A DNA stretch of 64,000 nt from Caecibacter massiliensis (GTDB taxonomy: Bacteria > Bacillota > Negativicutes > Veillonellales > Megasphaeraceae), in NCBI GenBank assembly GCA_900095875.1, contig LT608311.1, positions 1,302,001 to 1,366,000 of the forward strand. Direction: 5' to 3'. Positions 1 to 7,246 of this stretch are shown in pieces. The notes beneath the pieces are model-generated. The model saw only the letters and a list, made by a program, of their open reading frames with translations, ran no database searches and was not told where the DNA came from. A program made the translations under genes and the position numbers. Numbering within the stretch: position 1 is the first letter of the stretch; every line of letters begins with the position of its first letter.

Positions 1-455
1 CCATGCATTATGTCAACGACCCGGAAACGATTCGTCAGCTGGACCATTTCGTTTCCATCAATGGCTGCATTGCCTGCGACCTCTACGGCCAGGTCAGCTC
101 CGAATCGGCGGGGACGCGGCAGATCAGTGGGACCGGCGGCCAGCTTGATTTTGTCACCGGTGCCTATACGGCAGAACACGGCCGGACCTTCCTGGCCATG
201 GCGTCGAGCCGGGTGGACAAGAAAGGCGTCCGCCATTCCAATATCGTACCATGCTTTACCGGCGGTGACATCATCACGACGCCGCGGGCACAGACCATGT
301 ACATCGTCACCGAATACGGGGCGGTCAATCTGGCCGGACTTACGACGTGGCAACGGGCAGAAAAACTGATTGGTATCGCTCATCCCGATTTCCGGGACGA
401 ACTCATCAAAGCCGCAGAACAACAGAAAATCTGGAGGAACAGTAACAAGAAATGA
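1..455 (+). CDS. Acetyl-CoA hydrolase/transferase family CoA-transferase, C-terminal part (5' cut by window edge)
   Basis: The reading frame is open at the window start, so about 150 C-terminal residues are seen. They contain the family's conserved patch with LYGQV, ESAG, ISGTGG and LDF, then IVTEYG and the tail [16 protein letters not shown]. The family (butyryl-CoA:acetate or 4-hydroxybutyrate CoA-transferase type) moves CoA between acyl-CoA and a free acid through a glutamyl-CoA thioester. It is clearly paralogous to the complete gene at 35748-37106 and to the decayed tail at 6918-7040. The stop overlaps the next start (ATGA), so the two genes are probably translationally coupled. Nearby iorAB makes acyl-CoA from 2-oxoacids, so recycling CoA from those products is a reasonable inference. 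Substrate unknown. Confidence 0.9.
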   Translation, partial: MHYVNDPETIRQLDHFVSINGCIACDLYGQVSSESAGTRQISGTGGQLDFVTGAYTAEHGRTFLAMASSRVDKKGVRHSNIVPCFTGGDIITTPRAQTMYIVTEYGAVNLAGLTTWQRAEKLIGIAHPDFRDELIKAAEQQKIWRNSNKK

Positions 456-1159
456 AATTTATCGTAGAAGACCGCATTTTTGAAAACGTACCTGATTTAT
501 ATATCGGTGTCGTCGCCGTTAAAGGCGTAGATAACAGCAAATCCTATCCGCAGATCGAAGCCATGCTGGACGAATCCATCGCTGCAGCACAGCAGAAATT
601 CGACGGTGTCAAAGTCAAGACATCGCCGGACATCGTGCCCTATCGCGAAGCGTTCCGCACGCTGGGCCTCAACCCAAACCGCTTCCCCTGCTCTGTCGAA
701 GCCATGTTCAACCGCATCAGCAAAGGCAAGGGGATGCCCCATATCAATCCGCTGGTGGACCTGAACAATGCCCTGTCCCTGAAATATACCATCCCCATGG
801 GGACCCATGACCTGGGCCGGTCGCCGGAAGATATGGAAATGCGTTACGCCCGGGAAGGCGACCATTTCCTGCCTTTCGGGGAAACGGAAGAAGAAGCGCC
901 CGGTGAAGACGAAGTCGTCTACGCCGTCGGCCATGAAGTCCGCACGCGCCGCTGGACCTGGCGCCAGAGCGAACACGGAAAAATCACGGCTGATACGAGC
1001 TATGTGTTCTTCCCTATCGACGGATTCGTCGATTTCAATAAAGACCGGGTTGATGCGGTCATCGCCGAACTGTCGGACATCCTGAAAAACGTCTTCGGAT
1101 GCCCTGTCGTAAGCGGCGTCGTCACCAAAGACCACCCGTCTGTTGATGTGACCTTATAA
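452..1159 (+). CDS. B3/B4 domain protein (PheRS beta-subunit editing-domain fold)
   Basis: This 235-residue protein has the stand-alone B3/4 layout: an N-terminal strand-rich part, [19 protein letters not shown] near residues 67-86, a central [15 protein letters not shown] segment, and a C-terminal part ending in a [11 protein letters not shown] motif. B3/4 domains occur in the phenylalanyl-tRNA synthetase beta chain, where they hydrolyse mischarged tRNA. Stand-alone versions are widespread and their role is poorly defined. The start overlaps the CoA-transferase stop by 4 bases, which suggests one transcript, and a strong terminator follows at 1178-1222. No signal peptide or membrane segment is visible. 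A tRNA-editing or amino-acid-binding role is only inference. Confidence 0.85.
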   Translation: MKFIVEDRIFENVPDLYIGVVAVKGVDNSKSYPQIEAMLDESIAAAQQKFDGVKVKTSPDIVPYREAFRTLGLNPNRFPCSVEAMFNRISKGKGMPHINPLVDLNNALSLKYTIPMGTHDLGRSPEDMEMRYAREGDHFLPFGETEEEAPGEDEVVYAVGHEVRTRRWTWRQSEHGKITADTSYVFFPIDGFVDFNKDRVDAVIAELSDILKNVFGCPVVSGVVTKDHPSVDVTL

Positions 1160-1177
1160 TTTGTCCATTTAGATAGG

Positions 1178-1222
1178 ACGGCCAGCAGAATGCCTGTCAG
1201 AGGCCTGCTGGCCGTTTTTTTT
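1178..1222 (+). terminator. Rho-independent terminator after CoA-transferase/B3-B4 operon
   Basis: A perfect 11-bp stem (ACGGCCAGCAG at 1178-1188 with CTGCTGGCCGT at 1205-1215) is followed by a T run through 1222. Confidence 0.9.
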
Positions 1223-1320
1223 GTCAAAGAGAGCAAAAAAATTTTACATATTATGGTATGGAGCGGCGGGAATACAAACCAGAAAGAGGATACTACTCCC
1301 GATTGTGTCGGTTTTATATT

Positions 1321-1340
1321 TTGGCATAACTGTTTCGTAT
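1321..1340 (+). promoter_or_regulatory. Candidate sigma-54 (-24/-12) promoter of the decayed iorA copy
   Basis: The sequence TTGGCATAACTGTTTCGTAT keeps the GG and TTnC elements at sigma-54 spacing (TGG at 1322, TTTC at 1333). It aligns with the candidate promoter of intact iorA at 7170-7186, and the similarity continues downstream (TATA, TTG, TGAT, CA). It lies about 35 bases before the remnant coding tail. Confidence 0.45.
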
Positions 1341-1358
1341 ACTTGAAATGATACATAG

Positions 1359-1442
1359 CATTACCTGATATACGATTGCGCCGCCTGCTTCCTGTGCGCC
1401 CAGGTCTGCCCGGTCAGAGCTATCGTTACAAAAGAATGGTAA
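1359..1442 (+). pseudogene. Remnant C-terminal ferredoxin segment of an iorA-like gene
   Basis: From 1374 the frame reads DCAACFLCAQVCPVRAIV and then KEW before a TAA at 1440-1442. This matches the last [4Fe-4S] motif of the intact IorA at 7247-9028 (DCVGCRVCAQVCPVKAIS). An in-frame stop (1356-1358) lies just upstream and nothing of the roughly 570 preceding residues remains, while an upstream segment resembling the iorA promoter is kept at 1321-1340. The pattern fits an internal deletion of about 1.7 kb in a second iorA copy. A terminator follows at 1455-1498. Confidence 0.75.
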
Positions 1443-1454
1443 ACCCATAGAAAA

Positions 1455-1498
1455 ATGACTCCTGTCATGGTACTCTTATAGGCAGGAGTTATTTTTTT
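1455..1498 (+). terminator. Terminator after the iorA remnant
   Basis: The stem ACTCCTG (1458-1464) pairs with CAGGAGT (1483-1489), extended by A/T pairs, and is followed by seven T. It separates the remnant from the activator gene whose RBS (GGGAGG) starts at 1502. Confidence 0.8.
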
Positions 1499-1516
1499 AC
1501 TGGGAGGTAAGGCTGT

Positions 1517-3472
1517 ATGGATAATGAACAACGGAAACGAATCTGGCAGCGGTTCATGGAAGACGGGACCCTGGACCCGCGCCTGCCGCCTCTTGTCGCC
1601 CGGTCATGGCAGGAATGCCGGTGCCGCGGTGTCGATCCCTGGCGGCGCAGCAGTACGACCGCCGATCCGGGGAAATGGCAGCAGATCCTGCAGCGCAGCC
1701 GTCTCCTTCTGCAGACGGCTGGTCCCATCATGCAGTCCGTCCATGAAATTATCCGCGATTCCCATTTCCTGCTGGCACTGACCGATGAAGAAGGCTATGT
1801 CCTGTCTACCATCGGCGATGATGCCATCCTGGCCCGTTCAGAAAATATCCTCTTCCGCCGGGGCTCGGTGTGGCGCAACGATCAGGTAGGGACTAATGCG
1901 CCGGGCATCGCCCTGGAATATAATCAGCCCGTCCAGCTCATCGGTGCCGAACATTACTGTGCCGACCAGCACGGCTGGACCTGCTCGGCTGCCCCTATCC
2001 ACGGCGTAGACGGAGCGGTCATCGGCAGCCTCGACTTATCGGGCAGTGCCGGAGCCGCCCATCCTCATACGCTGGCACTGGTCGTAGCCTGCGCGTTCAG
2101 TATCGAACGGACGCTCATCAGCTACCATCAGAGTCATTTCATGCGGGCCGCTGCTAACGGTATCCGCGAATCGATTCTGCTGCTGAATGACAAACTGGAA
2201 CTGCGCTGGGCCAATGCCACGGCCCAGCGGGAACTGGGCTTGTCCCAGGCCCGTCTGGCCGGACTCGACTTCCATCAGGTTATGCCCCAGGTCGATTGGG
2301 ACATGACCGATGATGCCCACCGCCATGCCCCGCTGTATATTGATGACCTGCGCGTCGTCCTGCCCGGAAATGTACGCCGGTTCAGTGCGACCATCTCCCA
2401 GACTGCCGACGCGACAGGCCGGACCTATACGGTTATCCTGCGACGGCAGGAACACCTCTTCCGTTCAGTCAACCGCGTGTCGGGCAATCAGGCCGCCTAT
2501 ACCTTTGGCGATATCTATGCGGCCGATCCCCTGATGAAACAGGTCATCGACCGGGCGCGCCAGTATGCCCGCTATGATGGCAGCGTCCTCATCGAAGGCG
2601 AAAGCGGTACGGGCAAAGAACTGTTTGCCCAGGCCATCCACTCGGGCAGCAGCCGGGCTGACGGCCCCTTTGTCGCCGTCAACTGTGCTTCCCTGCCGCG
2701 GGATCTCATGGAAAGCGAACTGTTCGGTTATGAAAAAGGCGCCTTTACCGGAGCTCTCCGGGAGGGAAATCCGGGAAAATTCGAGCTGGCCGACCATGGC
2801 ACCCTGTTTCTCGACGAAATCGGGGAAATGCCTATCGAATTCCAGGCCAAACTGCTGCGTGCCGTAGAGACATTGCGCATCCGCCGTATCGGCGGTAAAG
2901 AAGAGAAAAAACTGGATGTACGGGTCATTGCAGCGACAAACCGCCATCTCGAACAGGAAGTAGGACGGGGAGCCTTCCGGGGCGATCTCTACTACCGGCT
3001 CAACGTCCTGCGTCTCGACATCCCGCCCCTGCGCCAGCGGCCCGGCGATATCGCCTGTTGTACAGACCGTTTCCTGGCCCGGTTTAACAAACGATATCCC
3101 AGCCGGCAGCGCCACCTGGCTCCCGATGCCATGCCGGCGCTTTTGGCCTATGACTGGCCTGGTAACGTGCGGGAATTGCAGAATGCCCTGGAACGAGCCT
3201 TTTATACCAGCAGTGGCCCGGCTATTACGGCATCAGACTTTCATCTGCCTTCATCACAGCATGATGCCCTATCGCCATCGTCTCCCCTTTCTCCGGAATC
3301 TCCGGCGGAAGCTGCTTCGTATGAACGAGCCGAATGCCTGCACTATCTCGAAGAAGCCCGGGGCTGCGTCGAACAGGCGGCGTCTGCCATGGGCGTCAGC
3401 CGGGCCACCTTTTACCGCCTGTGCCGTCACTATGGCATCGTGCCGAAACAGATCCGCCGGCAATTTCACTAA
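1517..3472 (+). CDS. Sigma-54-dependent transcriptional activator, AcoR type (GAF-PAS-AAA-Fis)
   Basis: This 651-residue enhancer-binding protein activates RNA polymerase carrying sigma-54. The N-terminal 60-200 region fits the GAF sensor of AcoR-like regulators (NQVGTNAPG-like and GWTCSAAPI segments). A PAS-like region lies at about 205-310. The AAA+ domain carries a Walker A GESGTGKE at 361-368, an intact GAFTGA loop at 408-413 that contacts sigma-54, and a LDEIGEMP Walker B. A Fis-type helix-turn-helix ends the protein (GVSRATFYRLC). There is no receiver domain, so it probably senses a small molecule directly. The ATG at 1517 has GGGAGG 8 bases upstream. It lies just before the FucO-like gene, which has -24/-12-like sequences, and rpoN is 11 kb away, so local control is inferred. 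Confidence 0.93.
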   Translation: MDNEQRKRIWQRFMEDGTLDPRLPPLVARSWQECRCRGVDPWRRSSTTADPGKWQQILQRSRLLLQTAGPIMQSVHEIIRDSHFLLALTDEEGYVLSTIGDDAILARSENILFRRGSVWRNDQVGTNAPGIALEYNQPVQLIGAEHYCADQHGWTCSAAPIHGVDGAVIGSLDLSGSAGAAHPHTLALVVACAFSIERTLISYHQSHFMRAAANGIRESILLLNDKLELRWANATAQRELGLSQARLAGLDFHQVMPQVDWDMTDDAHRHAPLYIDDLRVVLPGNVRRFSATISQTADATGRTYTVILRRQEHLFRSVNRVSGNQAAYTFGDIYAADPLMKQVIDRARQYARYDGSVLIEGESGTGKELFAQAIHSGSSRADGPFVAVNCASLPRDLMESELFGYEKGAFTGALREGNPGKFELADHGTLFLDEIGEMPIEFQAKLLRAVETLRIRRIGGKEEKKLDVRVIAATNRHLEQEVGRGAFRGDLYYRLNVLRLDIPPLRQRPGDIACCTDRFLARFNKRYPSRQRHLAPDAMPALLAYDWPGNVRELQNALERAFYTSSGPAITASDFHLPSSQHDALSPSSPLSPESPAEAASYERAECLHYLEEARGCVEQAASAMGVSRATFYRLCRHYGIVPKQIRRQFH

Positions 3473-3544
3473 GTATCAAAAATCTCATTTATATCAAAAT
3501 ATATCACTGGTTTCTTGAGAAAAATAAGAATAATGAGACAAAAT

Positions 3545-3586
3545 AACCTCGCAGGGTTCGCGTATTCACCTGACGAGGTTTTTTTG
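3545..3586 (+). terminator. Rho-independent terminator after the activator gene
   Basis: AACCTCG (3545-3551) pairs with CGAGGTT (3574-3580), with an inner CAGG/CCTG pair and a following T run. Confidence 0.85.
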
Positions 3587-3627
3587 CAGACTCTTCAACG
3601 CCGCCAATAGGGCATCCTTCCGGGATA

Positions 3628-3674
3628 TGGCAGACAGATGGCTCCTAATTTCTTTATTTGGCATAGAGATTCCA
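3628..3674 (+). promoter_or_regulatory. Candidate sigma-54 promoter region upstream of the alcohol dehydrogenase
   Basis: Two overlapping matches to TGGCAC-N5-TTGC are visible. TGGCAGACAGATGGCT (3628-3643) keeps GG and GC at the right spacing. TGGCATAGAGATTCCA (3659-3674) shares the TTnCATAT ending with the iorA promoter at 7170-7190. No good -35/-10 pair is evident. Two short TATCAAAA direct repeats (3474 and 3492) could be activator sites but this is speculative. Confidence 0.4.
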
Positions 3675-3727
3675 TATAAATAAGCAAAATCTGGTATTAC
3701 CTATGTTAAAAGGAGGAACAACTTATT

Positions 3728-4879
3728 ATGGCAAATAAGATTACATTGAATGAAACATCGTATTTTGGCAAAGGTGCCATTAACGAAATCGTAACAGAAG
3801 TCAAAAACCGCGGCTGCCAGCATGTCGTCGTCATCACCGACAAGGACCTCATGAAATTTAAAGTAGCGACGAAAATCACAGACCTGTTCGATGGGGCCGG
3901 CATTGCCTATACCGTTTACGATCATATCAAACCGAACCCGACCATCCAGAATGTACAGGAAGGCGTCGAATTCTGCAAGCAGGCTAAAGCCGATATTATC
4001 GTAGCCGTCGGCGGCGGTGCTGCCATGGATACATCCAAGGCCATTGCCATCATCCTCACCAATCCGGAATTTGCCGACGTACGCAGCCTCGAAGGGGCAT
4101 CGCCGACGAAAAACAAATGTCTGCCCATCATTGCCGTTTCTACGACCAGCGGCACGGCAGCCGAAGTAACCATCAACTACGTCATTACTGACCCGGAAAA
4201 ACACCGTAAATTCGTCTGCTGTGACCCCCACGATATCCCTATCGTAGCCGTCATCGACCCTGATATGGTCGCATCGATGCCGAAGAAACTCTGTGCCGCT
4301 ACTGGCATGGACGCTCTCGTACACGCTATCGAAGGCTATATTACAAAGAACGCCTGGGAAATGACCGATATGATGCATCTCAAAGCCATTGAAATCATCA
4401 GCAAATGGCTTCGTAAATCCGTCGAAGGCGACATGAAAGCCCGTGAAGAAATGGCCCTCGGCCAGTATATCGCCGGCATGGGATTCTCCAACGTCGGCCT
4501 CGGCATCGATCACTCCATGGCCCATCCCCTCAGTGCCTTCTATGACATTCCTCACGGTGTAGCTTGTGCTATCCTCCTGGCACCGGTCCTCACCTTCAAT
4601 GCTGAAGCAACGGGCGAACGCTACCGTGAAGTAGCCCGTGCCATGGGCGTCGCCGGTGTCGATGACATGAGCCAGGAAGAATACCGCAAGGCTGCTATCG
4701 ATGCCTGCCAGAAACTGGCCGATGATGTCGGAATTCCCCGTAAATTATCTGACCTGGGCGTACAGGAAAAAGACATCGACTTCCTTGCCGACTCTGCCAT
4801 GGCCGATGCCTGCACACCGGGCAATCCTCGTGATGTAGAAAAATCCCAGATCGTCGCTCTCTACAAATCCATTCTTTAA
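3728..4879 (+). CDS. fucO: Iron-containing (group III) alcohol dehydrogenase, lactaldehyde reductase (FucO)-like
   Basis: This 383-residue protein has an NAD-binding half with GGGAAMDTSKA near residues 97-107 and a metal-binding half. The metal ligands appear in MDALVHAIEGY (Asp, His) and in the paired histidines of IDHSMAHPL and DIPHGVA. Long stretches agree with E. coli FucO (NPEFADVRSLEG, GTAAEVTINYVITD, KFVCVDPHDIP-like, MGFSNVGLG), so lactaldehyde/1,2-propanediol oxidoreductase is the closest named role. No fucose genes lie nearby, and the flanking sigma-54 activators and iorAB suggest an aldehyde/alcohol role in amino-acid or diol fermentation. RBS AGGAGG is 8 bases before the ATG. Confidence 0.88.
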   Translation: MANKITLNETSYFGKGAINEIVTEVKNRGCQHVVVITDKDLMKFKVATKITDLFDGAGIAYTVYDHIKPNPTIQNVQEGVEFCKQAKADIIVAVGGGAAMDTSKAIAIILTNPEFADVRSLEGASPTKNKCLPIIAVSTTSGTAAEVTINYVITDPEKHRKFVCCDPHDIPIVAVIDPDMVASMPKKLCAATGMDALVHAIEGYITKNAWEMTDMMHLKAIEIISKWLRKSVEGDMKAREEMALGQYIAGMGFSNVGLGIDHSMAHPLSAFYDIPHGVACAILLAPVLTFNAEATGERYREVARAMGVAGVDDMSQEEYRKAAIDACQKLADDVGIPRKLSDLGVQEKDIDFLADSAMADACTPGNPRDVEKSQIVALYKSIL

Positions 4880-4890
4880 TGAATCAGCTA

Positions 4891-4931
4891 AAAAAGCCGC
4901 CCTGCATGTATCGCGTGCAGGGCGGTTTTTG
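4891..4931. terminator. Bidirectional terminator between convergent genes
   Basis: The GC-rich stem GCCGCCCTGCA (4896-4906) pairs with TGCAGGGCGGT (4916-4926). A run on the left and T run on the right serve both converging genes. Confidence 0.9.
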
Positions 4932-4935
4932 ACTG

Positions 4936-6810
4936 TCATTTCTTCATCTTGTTGAATACGGTCTGGCGGGAGACGTTCAGGAGTCTGGCTATGTCTGTCT
5001 GGGTATAGCCTTTGTCGGATAGTTCCTGTATGAGGATTTGTTCGATGGTCGTTTCCAGGTTTTTCATATTGAGGGACAGGGAACCCGTATCAAGGAGCTG
5101 CGGTGTCTGTTCTTCCTCTGTCGTGTCGAACAGGTATTGGTAGGACGAATCACCGGTATCGCCATAGATATGGTATCGCAGGGCTACGCTGTACAGTTCC
5201 CGGATATTTCCCCACCAGTGATGATGGGTGAGTATTTTTTTCAGTGTCTGTGGGACCGGGACCGAGGTGCCGGAGATGGTATTGAGAAAATAGGAGAACA
5301 GGTACGGGATATCCGATGGTCTGTCGTTGAGGGGGGGCAGGGTCAGGCGCAGGGTGTTGATGCGGAAGAAGAGGTCCCGCCGGAATGTCCCCTTGCGGAC
5401 CGACTGGATGATATCGGCATTGCTGGCCGAGATGATGCGGATGTCGAGGGGAATGACGTAGTCTGACCCCAGGCGCATGACCTGTTTTGTTTCCAGGACG
5501 CGCAGCAGTTTGGACTGGATGTCCTGAGGCATGCTGTTGATTTCATCGAGGAAAATCGTGCCATTGTGGGCGATTTCAAAGAGGCCGGCCTTACCTTCTT
5601 TGCGGGCTCCTGTGAAGGTGCCTCCTACGTAGCCGAACAGTTCACTTTCGAGGATATCCGGTGGCAGGGCGGCACAGTTGATGGCGACGAAGGGGCCGTT
5701 GCGCCGGGGACTGGCGTTGTGGATGCTCTGGGCGAAGAGTTCCTTTCCTGTGCCGCTTTCACCCTGTATGAGAATCGGCGCATTGTAAGAAGCCATAGTG
5801 GCAGCCCGGCGGATCAGAGTCTGGAGGGCCGGGTCCATAGTCTTGATATCGGAGAAATGATGGCTGGCCGTGAGGCCTGTCCGGGAGAGTTTGTAACGGA
5901 TATTTTTTTCCATCCGCTGCAGTTCGGTCACGTCACGCAGAGTGAGGATATACTGTTTTTCCTTATCCATGAGGAATACGTCCGAATTGGCTACCAGGGT
6001 ATAAGGCGGCCGCTGGATGATTTTTTCTTTGAACGATGGCTGGCTCCCCTCCTGCCAGTCCGGGAAAATATCGCGTATGTTCCGCGTATTGGGCGGCAGG
6101 GACAGGAAAGCCCGGGCCTGACGGTTGATATGAGAAATGACGCCTCCTGTGGAATACAGGATGATGCCGTCGGTCACGTGGGACAGGATGGAGGCCAGGA
6201 GAGAAAGCTGGCGGCGGTCTTTCTTATTGAAGGCAATGAGTTCCAGGGCATACTGGTATACGGACAGGATGGTCGATTCGCTGGGCCGGATGGGATAAAT
6301 CGGCATGGGGCTGTTCCGGGCAATCTGGGGCAGCAGAGTGCAGCCGACGATGGCCGTATCGGGCGTCACCGGCAGGCTTTGCACCATTTTCAGCAGTTTG
6401 TGGTAAGTCGGTTCGATTCCGTACGGTGGATGGACAATCAGGCGCTGGCGTACATCCGGCGGGCAGGCGTTGATATTGAAGATGAAATGTTTATTCAGGA
6501 ACAAATGGATTTTCTGGCAGTGGATATCCCGGAGAGTATACAGGACATCATTTGTCGAGCTGTACAGGCAGAGAATGGGGACTTCGTCGATGGCATTGGA
6601 CAATATCTGATAGGACCCGCTGTTGGTGATGATGACCCGGGCTCCTTTGCGGATCATAGCGCGGGCCTGGTCCGGCAGACGGGGGAAATCGATGATTTCA
6701 ATCCTGATGGCGACGTGATGCGTATTGAAGCTCTCCTGATAGGACCACAAGGTCTGTTCTATCATGCGTTCCTGCACGGTATCGGCGATTAAAAAATAGA
6801 TGGTATCCAT
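4936..6810 (-). CDS. Sigma-54-dependent activator, PrpR type (PrpR_N-PAS-AAA-Fis)
   Basis: This 624-residue protein opens with a PrpR_N-like sensor (about 1-190, including ARVIITNSGSY), a fold that binds organic acids or acyl ligands in PrpR. A PAS region follows at about 210-300 (HVTDGIILYS, LRDVTELQRMEKNI). The AAA+ domain has Walker A GESGTGKE from residue 350. Its sigma-54-contact loop reads GTFTGA (397-402) instead of the canonical GAFTGA. The protein ends in a Fis-type helix-turn-helix (YTQTDIARLLNVSRQTVFNKM). RBS AGGAGG precedes the ATG. It is divergent from iorAB across a 436-base region holding a candidate sigma-54 promoter, so it is the obvious candidate regulator of iorAB. Confidence 0.93.
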   Translation of the reverse strand: MDTIYFLIADTVQERMIEQTLWSYQESFNTHHVAIRIEIIDFPRLPDQARAMIRKGARVIITNSGSYQILSNAIDEVPILCLYSSTNDVLYTLRDIHCQKIHLFLNKHFIFNINACPPDVRQRLIVHPPYGIEPTYHKLLKMVQSLPVTPDTAIVGCTLLPQIARNSPMPIYPIRPSESTILSVYQYALELIAFNKKDRRQLSLLASILSHVTDGIILYSTGGVISHINRQARAFLSLPPNTRNIRDIFPDWQEGSQPSFKEKIIQRPPYTLVANSDVFLMDKEKQYILTLRDVTELQRMEKNIRYKLSRTGLTASHHFSDIKTMDPALQTLIRRAATMASYNAPILIQGESGTGKELFAQSIHNASPRRNGPFVAINCAALPPDILESELFGYVGGTFTGARKEGKAGLFEIAHNGTIFLDEINSMPQDIQSKLLRVLETKQVMRLGSDYVIPLDIRIISASNADIIQSVRKGTFRRDLFFRINTLRLTLPPLNDRPSDIPYLFSYFLNTISGTSVPVPQTLKKILTHHHWWGNIRELYSVALRYHIYGDTGDSSYQYLFDTTEEEQTPQLLDTGSLSLNMKNLETTIEQILIQELSDKGYTQTDIARLLNVSRQTVFNKMKK

Positions 6811-6917
6811 AGTCGCCCTCCTTTTCTTTGTACCAGTGTATAACGGAATAGAACAACTGTAAATATCTGATGTAAAGAAGGTAAAAAAATATATACAAAT
6901 GAGGATGCGGCGCTTCC

Positions 6918-7040
6918 GGACACCGGGCGGAAAAATTGATCGGTGTCGCCCATCCCGGTTTCCGGGAAGACTTCATCGAGGCCGCAGAGGCACAGTATAT
7001 CTGGCGGCGGAGCTATAAGAAGCAGTGCTGTGATGCCTGA
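6918..7040 (+). pseudogene. Remnant C-terminal tail of a CoA-transferase
   Basis: The frame reads GH, then [20 protein letters not shown], then AEAQYIW and ends at TGA 7038-7040. This is the C-terminal tail of the CoA-transferase family and is close to the first gene of the window ([20 protein letters not shown]). Nothing of the upstream roughly 410 residues remains and a stop precedes it at 6900. It lies between the PrpR-type activator and iorA and mirrors the iorA tail found after the intact CoA-transferase. This points to an old duplication with complementary deletions. Confidence 0.8.
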
Positions 7041-7156
7041 GAGTGAAGCTGCCGGGTGAATATAAAAGGTGGTGTAAAGGATGACAAAGAAATTTTACGT
7101 CTTGTGAAATGAGCGGAAAATCCAGTACGGAAAAAACGCATGGCTAAGGCATTTTG

Positions 7157-7173
7157 CCAGATACGATATCTGG
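7157..7173. promoter_or_regulatory. 17-bp perfect palindrome upstream of iorA
   Basis: CCAGATA-CGA-TATCTGG is a perfect 7-3-7 inverted repeat. Its right arm overlaps the CTGG of the candidate -24 element, so a protein bound here would block rather than enhance that promoter. No second copy was found near the other candidates. Confidence 0.5.
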
Positions 7174-7186
7174 TACGGTTATTTCA
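7170..7186 (+). promoter_or_regulatory. Candidate sigma-54 (-24/-12) promoter of iorAB
   Basis: CTGGTACGGTTATTTCA matches the consensus YTGGCACG-N4-TTGCW at all but two positions, with correct GG-to-TTnC spacing. It lies about 60 bases before iorA. The PrpR-type activator is divergently transcribed next door. The rest of the 6811-7246 gap holds the CoA-transferase remnant and no other gene. Confidence 0.5.
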
Positions 7187-7246
7187 TATATAGTTGTGTG
7201 ATGCAGTCATTTAGTTTACGTTCTAAAAAGGACGGGAGGTCTATAC

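Noticed and set aside
497-1135. Long antisense frame opposite the B3/B4 gene
   Set aside because: Shadow of a GC-balanced coding sequence; no ribosome-binding site and no recognisable motif. Similar antisense frames opposite PFOR, proS, ilvC and ilvB were dropped for the same reason.
5566-6792. 408-codon frame opposite the PrpR-type activator
   Set aside because: Entirely antisense to a gene with clear domains and motifs; composition typical of a shadow frame.
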